NCBI RefSeq assembly: GCF_004795015.1
Contig: NZ_SSBI01000011.1
Coordinates: 1 to 64,000, forward strand
Direction of reading: 5' to 3'
DNA length: 64,000 bases
Source of the DNA: Streptomyces sp. A1277
GTDB lineage: Bacteria; Actinomycetota; Actinomycetes; Streptomycetales; Streptomycetaceae
Position numbers and translations under genes: made by a program. The number at the start of each line of letters is the position of its first letter. The first letter of the stretch is position 1. Positions 31,896-38,836 of the stretch are shown here, in pieces. The notes below the pieces were generated by a model that was not told where the DNA came from, ran no database searches, and was given only the letters and a program-made list of their open reading frames with translations.

Positions 31896-33053
31896 GTGAG
31901 GTCCATCTGGAACGGCGCCATCTCCTTCGGGCTGGTCAGCATCCCGATCAAGCTGGTCAACGCCACCGAGAACCACTCGATCTCCTTCCGGCAGATCCAC
32001 GTCGAGGACGGCGGCCGCATCCGCTACCGCAAGGTGTGCGAGCTGGACGGGGAGGAGGTGACCCCGGCCGAGATCGGCAAGGCGTACGAGGACGCCGACG
32101 GCACGATGATCCCGATCACCGACGAGGACCTGGGCAAGCTGCCGCTGCCCACCGCCAAGACGATCGAGATCGTCGCCTTCGTGCCGGCCGACGCGATCGA
32201 CCCGCTCCAGATGGACGCGGCGTACTACCTCTCCGCCAACGGCGTCCCGGCCGCCAAGCCGTACACCCTGCTGCGCGAGGCGCTGAAGCGGAGCCGGAAG
32301 GTCGCGCTCGCCAAGTACGCGCTGCGCGGGCGGGAGCGGCTGGGCATGCTGCGGGTCGTGGACGACGTGATCGCCATGCACGGGCTGCTCTGGCCGGACG
32401 AGATCCGCGCCCCCGAGGGCGTCGCGCCGGAGTCCGACGTGACGGTGCGCGACGCCGAGCTCGACCTCGCGGACGCCCTGATGGACACCCTCGGCGAGGT
32501 CGACATGGGCTCGCTGCACGACGACTACCGCGAGGCGGTCGAGGAGCTGATCGCCGCCAAGGCGTCGGGCGAGGTCCCGGAGCCGGCCGAGAAGGGCACC
32601 TCCGGCGGCGGCAAGGTCATCGACCTGATCGCCGCCCTGGAGAGCAGCGTCCGGGCCGCGAAGGAGGCCCGCGGCGAGGAGACGGACGAGGAGGCGGGCG
32701 GCGAGGGCGGCGAGGACGGCGGGGACGGCGAGGGCGAGCGGCCCGTAGCCGATGTCACCTCGCTCTCGGACCGCAAGGCATCGGGCACCTCCCGCAAGAA
32801 GGCCGCGTCGGGATCGGGCTCCGGCTCGGGATCGGGCTCCGGTTCCGGATCGGGCGCTGGCTCCGGATCCCGTTCCGGTTCCGGTTCCGGCTCCGCCAAG
32901 AAGGCCGCGTCCAAGGGCACGGCCAAGAAGCCGCCCGCGAAGAAGGCGGCCTCCAACAAGGGCACGGCCAAGAAGACGGCCGCCAAGAAGGCGACGGCCA
33001 AGAAGCAGTCCGCATCGAAGAGCAGCACCTCACGCAAACGCGCCTCGGCCTGA
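31896..33053 (+). CDS. ku: Ku DNA-end-binding protein with Lys-rich tail
   Basis: A 385-residue protein. Residues 1-260 are the conserved Ku core that forms a ring homodimer on DNA ends (RSIWNGAISFGLVSIPIKL at the N-terminus, CELDGEEV). After an acidic linker (about 275-300) comes a Gly-Ser repeat run (about 305-333) and a histone-H1-like Lys/Ala tail (about 334-385, repeated AKK and KKAA units). Such tails bind DNA and are found in one class of actinobacterial Ku. The GTG at 31896 with AAGGGG upstream is chosen over an in-frame ATG at 31857, which lies inside the divergent promoter. It recruits LigD proteins in NHEJ. Confidence 0.96.
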   Translation: MRSIWNGAISFGLVSIPIKLVNATENHSISFRQIHVEDGGRIRYRKVCELDGEEVTPAEIGKAYEDADGTMIPITDEDLGKLPLPTAKTIEIVAFVPADAIDPLQMDAAYYLSANGVPAAKPYTLLREALKRSRKVALAKYALRGRERLGMLRVVDDVIAMHGLLWPDEIRAPEGVAPESDVTVRDAELDLADALMDTLGEVDMGSLHDDYREAVEELIAAKASGEVPEPAEKGTSGGGKVIDLIAALESSVRAAKEARGEETDEEAGGEGGEDGGDGEGERPVADVTSLSDRKASGTSRKKAASGSGSGSGSGSGSGSGAGSGSRSGSGSGSAKKAASKGTAKKPPAKKAASNKGTAKKTAAKKATAKKQSASKSSTSRKRASA

Positions 33054-33439
33054 CGGGGCAGGGGTGATTCCGTACGCGGGTGGCCGACCGCCGAGAACCA
33101 GTGGCCGGCCCGCTGCGCGAGGCCGTTCAGGCCGGCGGCGTAGCGATCGACGGCCTACGTGCGAAATGCCTTGCCAGAGGGAGGGCGATTAAGAGGCCGG
33201 ATTGCATGATGATCACTCAAACTGATGAGCTTGTTCCCATTCCTCAGTCGCAACATGCCATGATCAACTCGCCGGATCTCGGCGCTGACAAATTGGCCAA
33301 CTCGGCCCGGATTGAGATGAGTTGTAGCTCACATGGTAGAAATGCTCCAGTGGATGTGGTGACTCCGCGGCCCCTGACCGGGCACGTCACCGGCGGTTGA
33401 TCCGCATCACGGTCGAACGGGCCGGCGTCTGGGCGAGGC
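33054..33439. other. lower-GC convergent intergenic region
   Basis: This 386-base stretch lies between convergent ku and the SARP gene. From about 33170 its base composition drops well below the local norm, with many A/T-ending codon-like triplets. It contains a possible 64-codon frame (33206-33400, listed separately). No repeat pair, integrase or tRNA remnant was seen. Confidence 0.5.
33206..33400 (+). CDS. possible small low-GC gene (64 codons), uncertain
   Basis: An ATG-started frame with an AAGAGG sequence nine bases upstream (33191-33196). The encoded peptide begins MMITQTDELVPIPQSQH and contains one Cys (EMSCSSHG). Codon use is unlike every neighbour (ACT, CAA, GAT, CTT, GTT, AAA, AGA), so it is either a recently acquired small gene or non-coding sequence of foreign composition. 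No homologue is recognised and no partner gene is evident. Low confidence. Confidence 0.25.
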   Translation: MMITQTDELVPIPQSQHAMINSPDLGADKLANSARIEMSCSSHGRNAPVDVVTPRPLTGHVTGG

Positions 33440-36400
33440 TCAGTCACCGGTCCGATTCGTTTCCTCCAGCAGAAGACGCCGGAGGCGTTCCGCCTCGGCT
33501 CCGGTGCCCAGGCTCCGGTACACCTCCTCCGCTCTCCTGCCGTACTCCAGGGCCAGGTCGCTCCGTCGCGCACTCAGCGCCGCACGTGCGAGGCCCGCCA
33601 GCGCACGCGCCGCGGCGAGACGGGAGCCCGTGTGTTCGGACAGGTCGAGAGCGCGCCCGTAGAGCTCCAGGGCCACGTCCGGCCGGGCTGCCGAACGATG
33701 GATGTCGGCCATGCCGAGCAGGGCCCGGGTGCGCTCATAGGCACTGCCGATCCTCCGCGCGACCTCCTCCGCCAGCGTGAAGTGGAGCAGTGCCTCCTCG
33801 CTGTCGCCGTTCGCGGTGTGCGCGGCGCCCATACTGATCAGCGCGTTCACCTCGCCCAGCGCATCCCCCCGGGCCCGGTGGCTCTCCAGTGCCCGCCGGA
33901 AGCCCGCCAGCGCTCGCGGAGTGTCTCCCATGGCCTGGTGAACCGCGCCCATATTCGTGTCCAGAATGGCCAGCTCCTGTGCTCCACTGTGCAGTTGGGC
34001 CAACATCCGCGATCGTTCGAGGTGGTCGCGGGCTTGCTCGATGCGCCCCTGAAGTTGGTGGATCTCGCCGATGTTGTTGTGCGCGCGGATCTGCCCCAGC
34101 AGGTCCCCCGTCCCTTCGTGTATCCGGAGCGTGACGCGCGCCCGGCCGAGCGCTTCGTCGTACCGGCCCTCGTAATACAGCGCGGCCCCCTCGACGTTGA
34201 GGCAGTCCGCCTCGCCGTACAGGTCTCCCAGACCGCGGTATAACCCCAGCGCCCGCTCCACCATGCGCAGCGCCGGGCCGGTGTGGCCGGCCGCCAGGTG
34301 GGCGCGGCTCGCCTGGAACGAACTGTCGGCGCATCCCGCAGGGTCGTTGAGGTCCTGGAACAGTGTCAGAGCCTCGCCCGCACAGCTCAGCGCCTCCCCG
34401 GGCCCCGTCTGCGCCAGTACGTCCGCGGCCTCCACCAGTGTCTGCGCCAGCAGTACCGGGTTCCCCCTGGGCCGCAGCGCTTCCACGGCCGCGCCGTACA
34501 ACTCGTTCGTGACCGCCCAGCTGCCCCAGATCCTCAAGGAGGGGGCGAGCGCGTGCGGGAAGAGCGCCGCGTGGTCCGCGTCCTCGGCGGCGGCCGTGCG
34601 AGCGGCGGCCAACAGATTGGCCCGCTCGGCGTTCAGCCAGGCCGTCGCCTCTCCATCGTCGCCGAACTCGGCCGCGTACACCGACGGATGCTCGGGCTCC
34701 AGGGCTCTGCGGCGCGGGTGGGTGAGGCGGTGTGCCCGGTGCGCGGAAGTGAGGTAGTACCCGAGGAGCCTGCCGACGGCCTCACCGCGAGCGCTCTCCG
34801 GCTCGTCGGCCGTGGACATGCGCAGTGCGAACGCTCGGGTGAGGTCATGCAGCTGATAGCGGCCGAGTGTCGGTTCCGCCAGCAGGTGGCAGTCCAGCAG
34901 CTCCTCGACGCTGCGCCGCACGCTCCCGGCTCCGCCGCCGGGGCCGAGGCCGGTCCCGTTCCCCGACAGTGCGGCCGCCGCCGCCGCTGTCATGTCGGGG
35001 CCGGGATGCAGCGCCAGCAGGCGCAGCAGTCGGCGGGTGCCGGGAGTCAGTTCCGCGTAGGAGAACCGGAACGCCGAAATGAACACTTCTTCGCCGAGTT
35101 CGTCCAGTGGGTCGCTCGACTGCGCCAGGCGCTCCAAGAGGTGGCGCAAGTCCCAGATCTCCCGGTGCCGGAATCGGCCGGCCAGCAGAGTCGTGGCCAG
35201 CGGATGACGGCCGCAGGCATCCACCAGCAGCTTCAGCGCGTCCGGGTCGCGAGAGGTACGGGCGGTGCCCGCCACCCGGGTGAACAGAGCTGCCGCCTCC
35301 TGGGCCGGTAGCGCATCCACCAGCAGGGAGGACGCTCCGTCCAGTGAGGAGAGCCGGTTGCGGCTTGTCACGATCGCCATGCAGCCGGCCGAACCGGGCA
35401 GCAGCGGGCGGACCTGGGCAGCGTCCCGCGCGTTGTCGAGGACCACCAGCACCCGGTTGCGCGCGGTCCACTCCCGCCATTCGGCCGCCCGCTCGTCGAG
35501 TGTGTCCGGCAACGCGTCGCCCGCTCCGGCGGCGTGCAGCAGGAGGGCCAGCGCCTCGACCGGGTCGACAGGCCGCCGCCCGCTGAACCCGTGCAGATCG
35601 ACATACAGCTGACCATCCGGATACGCGTCGGCCAGCCGGTGCGCCGCGTGCACTGCCAGCGCGGTCTTGCCGATGCCGGGCATCCCGTGCAGCACGGCGA
35701 GTGGCAGCGCGTACCCGCCGGCACCGGCGAGCCCTTCGCGCAGGAGTGTCAGCTCCCGGGTGCGGCCGGTGAAGTCCCGGGTGTCACGGGGGAGGTTGTT
35801 GCGGACCGGGGGACTGGCCGGGGGCCGCGCGACCAGGACGGCGGGGGCGGCTGGGGGAGGGGGTGCGGCGGGGGAGGGGGCCTTGACGGTGACGGCGACC
35901 TCCCGGGACCCCGTCAGGCCCCGGTCCCGTTCCAGGATCCGCTGGTGGAGGGTCCGTAGACCGGGGCCGGGCTCCATGCCCAGCCCCTCGCGCAGCCTGG
36001 CGTGCGTCGTCCGGTAGAGCTCCAGCGCCTCGCTGTCTCTCCCGCTGCGGTGGAGTGCCAGCATCAGAGAGCCGACGACCCCTTCGGCCAGTGGGCTCTC
36101 CGCCACTAACTCGCGCAGCTCGCCGATGAGATCGGCATGATGCCCGAGCTCCAGTTCCAGCCGGATGCGCTCCTCCCGGACATGGCGGTGGTCCTCCACC
36201 AGACGGGCGCGCACCGACGCCGCCCACTCGCCGGAGCTCTCCGTCAGCGGCTCGCCCCGCCACATGCTCTCGGCGGTGCGCAGGAGCCCGATCGCCCAGT
36301 CCGTCCGGCCTTGCTCCGCCGCCACGGCGGCCTCGGCGCGAAACCGCTGGAAGCGGACCAGGTCCAGGTCGTTCGGGTCGCTCATACGAAGTCGGTACAG

Positions 36401-36667
36401 CCGGGGCGGCACGTGGTCCACCTGCACGAGCGGACCCACGGCGTCGCGCAGGTGGCCGCGCAATTTGGAGAGGTAAGTCTGGAGCGTGGTGGGGCCCTTG
36501 GGCGGAGGTTCGTCACCCCAGACGCGCTCCATCAGCGTGTCCACGGCGACGGGCTCCCCGCGCGCGTGTACCAGAACCGCGAGCACACAGCGGTGTTTCA
36601 CCGAACCGAGCATGTGCTGCTGGTCTCCGTGCCATAGTTCCAGAGGTCCCAGAGCAAGAAGGTCCAT
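33440..36667 (-). CDS. AfsR-type SARP / NB-ARC / TPR transcriptional regulator with two TTA codons
   Basis: A 1075-residue regulator. Residues 1-95 form an OmpR-like winged helix (LALGPLELWHG, SVKHRCVLAVLVHARGEPV). The bacterial transcriptional activator domain spans about 95-245. A STAND/NB-ARC ATPase follows, with P-loop GMPGIGKTAL near residue 325 and Walker B VLVVLDNA. From about 690 onwards are tetratricopeptide repeats. SARPs activate secondary-metabolite or developmental genes through heptamer repeats. Two rare TTA Leu codons (codon 187 at 36107-36109, codon 809 at 34241-34243) imply bldA-tRNA-dependent translation. The ATG at 36667 starts MDLLALG; GGGGGCG lies upstream. Divergent from the glycerophosphotransferase-like gene. 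Confidence 0.93.
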   Translation of the reverse strand: MDLLALGPLELWHGDQQHMLGSVKHRCVLAVLVHARGEPVAVDTLMERVWGDEPPPKGPTTLQTYLSKLRGHLRDAVGPLVQVDHVPPRLYRLRMSDPNDLDLVRFQRFRAEAAVAAEQGRTDWAIGLLRTAESMWRGEPLTESSGEWAASVRARLVEDHRHVREERIRLELELGHHADLIGELRELVAESPLAEGVVGSLMLALHRSGRDSEALELYRTTHARLREGLGMEPGPGLRTLHQRILERDRGLTGSREVAVTVKAPSPAAPPPPAAPAVLVARPPASPPVRNNLPRDTRDFTGRTRELTLLREGLAGAGGYALPLAVLHGMPGIGKTALAVHAAHRLADAYPDGQLYVDLHGFSGRRPVDPVEALALLLHAAGAGDALPDTLDERAAEWREWTARNRVLVVLDNARDAAQVRPLLPGSAGCMAIVTSRNRLSSLDGASSLLVDALPAQEAAALFTRVAGTARTSRDPDALKLLVDACGRHPLATTLLAGRFRHREIWDLRHLLERLAQSSDPLDELGEEVFISAFRFSYAELTPGTRRLLRLLALHPGPDMTAAAAAALSGNGTGLGPGGGAGSVRRSVEELLDCHLLAEPTLGRYQLHDLTRAFALRMSTADEPESARGEAVGRLLGYYLTSAHRAHRLTHPRRRALEPEHPSVYAAEFGDDGEATAWLNAERANLLAAARTAAAEDADHAALFPHALAPSLRIWGSWAVTNELYGAAVEALRPRGNPVLLAQTLVEAADVLAQTGPGEALSCAGEALTLFQDLNDPAGCADSSFQASRAHLAAGHTGPALRMVERALGLYRGLGDLYGEADCLNVEGAALYYEGRYDEALGRARVTLRIHEGTGDLLGQIRAHNNIGEIHQLQGRIEQARDHLERSRMLAQLHSGAQELAILDTNMGAVHQAMGDTPRALAGFRRALESHRARGDALGEVNALISMGAAHTANGDSEEALLHFTLAEEVARRIGSAYERTRALLGMADIHRSAARPDVALELYGRALDLSEHTGSRLAAARALAGLARAALSARRSDLALEYGRRAEEVYRSLGTGAEAERLRRLLLEETNRTGD

Positions 36668-36941
36668 ATCGCCCCCGATGGGTGCGCCACTTCCTGCCGC
36701 CGCCGGCAGCGCCCGCACGTCTGTGCGGAACAGTCCACTGTTCCCTGAGCCACCGGCCCGGACCAGAGCGCATGGGGGCGCGAGTGGGGCGCATGGCGCA
36801 GCGCACTTCTCCGCACAGCTGGAACGCAGGATTCCTGCAAGTCGTCCGTCCACCTCCATGGGCAGAAGCGTGCCGGGCCGCCACCAGCCGCGGCCTCCGC
36901 GGGCCGGTCGGCCCGCGGCGACGGAAACGGGGACTGATCAG
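36668..36941. promoter_or_regulatory. divergent promoter region with perfect palindrome (36727-36744) and leader hairpin (36897-36918)
   Basis: GGAACAGT-CC-ACTGTTCC at 36727-36744 is a perfect 18-base palindrome about 60 bases upstream of the SARP gene, a strong operator candidate. CCGCGGGCC-GGTC-GGCCCGCGG at 36897-36918 is a perfect hairpin just before the plus-strand gene, likely in its 5' leader. The octamer GCGCATGG occurs twice in between. Confidence 0.55.
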
Positions 36942-38189
36942 ATGACCTTGACCATGTCGGACTCCCACCGGCCTCTTGTACCGGTGCGCTTGGACGTCGA
37001 ACGCTGGGCCACCCGGCGGACGCGCAGGAAGGTCCTGGCCGTGGTGCACACCGTCACAGCGGGACAGCGGCTGCTCGAAGCCGTGCGACTGCTGGAGGGT
37101 GACGCGCGGTTACAGGTGTTCTTCACCCAGGCGCCCGATGTGTTCAGCCACGGGGTGGACCACTTCCTGGAACAACTGGGCGGTCTGGTGCTGCCCTGGC
37201 ACCAGGTGGTCCAGATGCCCTTCGACCTGGCACTGGCGGCCGCCCACGGCGGACTGGGGGAATTGCACGCCCCGGTGATCGTGCTGCCGCACGGCGCCGG
37301 GCACAACAAGCTGATCCCCGCCGGACAGCGCGGCCGCCGGGTCGCCGGACGCGGGATCTACGGACTCAACCGGCAGTGGCTGATCCAGGACGGCCGGCTG
37401 GTGCCCGAATCGATCGTGCTCGCCCACCACGAGGACATGGCCCGTCTCGGCCGCGAATGCCCCGAGGCCCTGCCTGCCGCCGAGGTGGTCGGCGACCCGT
37501 GCTTCGACCGGATCACCGTGAGCCTGCCGCAGCGGGCTCTCTACCGTGACTCCCTGGGGGTCGGGACGCGGCAGCAACTGGTCTTGGCCTGCTCCACCTG
37601 GGGGCCGGGCTCTCTCCTCGGCCAGCAGTGGGAGCTGCTGGAACGGCTGGTCGAGGAGCTGCCCCGGGAGGGATTCCGGGTCGCACTTCTGCTCCATCCA
37701 CACGTCTGGAACGCCCACGGCGCATGGCAGATCCGCAGCTGGCTCGCGGGGCTCGGACGCTCCGGGCTGTTGGTGATCAGCCAGTACGCCGACTGGGTCG
37801 GGGCACTGGTCGCCGCCGACCACATCGTCGGGGACCACGGCTCCGTGACGCTCTACGGGGCGATGACCGGCGTCCCCGTCCTCATGGGCAGCGTCCCGGA
37901 GGGCGACCTGGACCCCGCCTCGCCCGCCGCCGAACTGGCCTCGTTCGCCCCGAGGCTGCACGTCGGCCGCCCCCTGGACCGCCAGCTCATCCGCGCCGCG
38001 TCGACCCACCGTGCCGAACGGTACGAACAGGTGGCGGCCCGGATCACCTCGGAGCCGGGGCGGTTCGCGGTCAGGATGCGGGCTCTGATCTACCGCAAGC
38101 TCCGGCTGCGTGCCCCTGCCGTCCGGCCGCGTACGGACCACGCGCCGCTGCCGGTAACGGTGCGGCACGACGCGAGGGGACCGGCCTGA
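36942..38189 (+). CDS. CDP-glycerol glycerophosphotransferase-like (GT-B fold) protein with a TTA codon
   Basis: A 415-residue soluble protein. Its C-terminal half shows the pattern of TagB/TagF-type polymer synthases: LLHPHVWNAHG, then ADWVGALVAADHIVGDHGSVTLYGAMTGVPVLM, which parallels the nucleotide-binding segment of that family. The N-terminal half (KVLAVVHTVTAGQRLLEAV, VIVLPHGAGHNKL) fits a first Rossmann domain. No membrane segment. Codon 57 (37110-37112) is TTA. Homologues are often mislabelled translation initiation factor. The ATG at 36942 is used; a second ATG at 36954 is possible. The next gene starts on the last base of its stop (TGATG), indicating coupling. Donor and acceptor are unknown. 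Confidence 0.72.
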   Translation: MTLTMSDSHRPLVPVRLDVERWATRRTRRKVLAVVHTVTAGQRLLEAVRLLEGDARLQVFFTQAPDVFSHGVDHFLEQLGGLVLPWHQVVQMPFDLALAAAHGGLGELHAPVIVLPHGAGHNKLIPAGQRGRRVAGRGIYGLNRQWLIQDGRLVPESIVLAHHEDMARLGRECPEALPAAEVVGDPCFDRITVSLPQRALYRDSLGVGTRQQLVLACSTWGPGSLLGQQWELLERLVEELPREGFRVALLLHPHVWNAHGAWQIRSWLAGLGRSGLLVISQYADWVGALVAADHIVGDHGSVTLYGAMTGVPVLMGSVPEGDLDPASPAAELASFAPRLHVGRPLDRQLIRAASTHRAERYEQVAARITSEPGRFAVRMRALIYRKLRLRAPAVRPRTDHAPLPVTVRHDARGPA

Positions 38190-38836
38190 TGAGCGCGACG
38201 ACCGTACGGCTCACAGAGGATGTTCCGCAGCGGGGAGTCCGCCGTACCGGAGCCACCCTGCTGTATCCGGACGGCACGCTGCGGGACGTCGACGAGCACC
38301 TGCGCGTCCGGCTCTCGACGCCGCCCCCGATGCCGCTGCTGGCTGACGTCCTGGTGGCGGAACTCCCATCCGTGGGATTCCCCTCCGCGGGACGTCCGCC
38401 GCACGAGGACCCCGTCCGGTACGCGGCTGGGCTCGCCGATCGCCACCCCGGCGCCCTGGTAGTGGCTGTGTACCGGGGGCGCTGCTGCTGGCTGCGGTTC
38501 GGAGGCCGGCCGCGACTGCTGGTCCATGAGCCGGGGTGGCCGGTGCAGTCATGGGCGGTCTGTGCCTCGGTCGCGCACGTCTGGTTGGTGGCGGGCCTGG
38601 ACCCGGACGCGTTCGACCCGGCCGTCGTACGGGTCGTGAGGACCGTGCACGGCTACGGGCCGGAGGCATCGCCGCCCTGGAGGTCCTCGGCCGCTGCCGG
38701 CCCCGGGGCTTCGAGGTCCGGAGCCCCGGGCACCGCTTCCGGCGGCTCCAGCGCACTGAGTCTGGCCCGCACCTCCTCTGCCGCCGCTGACTGCGACCGG
38801 CTGGCGGAGGAGTACAGAGACAGCGCCTTGCGGTAG
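38189..38836 (+). CDS. hypothetical partner of the glycerophosphotransferase-like protein
   Basis: A 215-residue protein with no recognised domain. Residues 1-155 look well ordered (LLYPDGTLRDVDEHLRVRL, ALVVAVYRGRCCWLRFGGRPRLLVHEPGW, AHVWLVAGLDPDAFDPAVV). The last 60 residues are Ser/Ala/Gly-rich. It starts at an ATG overlapping the stop of the preceding gene. Its last 184 bases run antisense over the 3' end of the convergent NB-ARC gene, so the C-terminal tail may be less constrained. I see no TTA codon. Function unknown; probably acts with the upstream protein. Confidence 0.6.
   Translation: MSATTVRLTEDVPQRGVRRTGATLLYPDGTLRDVDEHLRVRLSTPPPMPLLADVLVAELPSVGFPSAGRPPHEDPVRYAAGLADRHPGALVVAVYRGRCCWLRFGGRPRLLVHEPGWPVQSWAVCASVAHVWLVAGLDPDAFDPAVVRVVRTVHGYGPEASPPWRSSAAAGPGASRSGAPGTASGGSSALSLARTSSAAADCDRLAEEYRDSALR

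Noticed and set aside
33080..33205. Upstream extension of the small low-GC frame to a GTG at 33080
   Set aside because: The added 42 codons have different composition and no ribosome-binding site. They are more likely the ku 3' flank.
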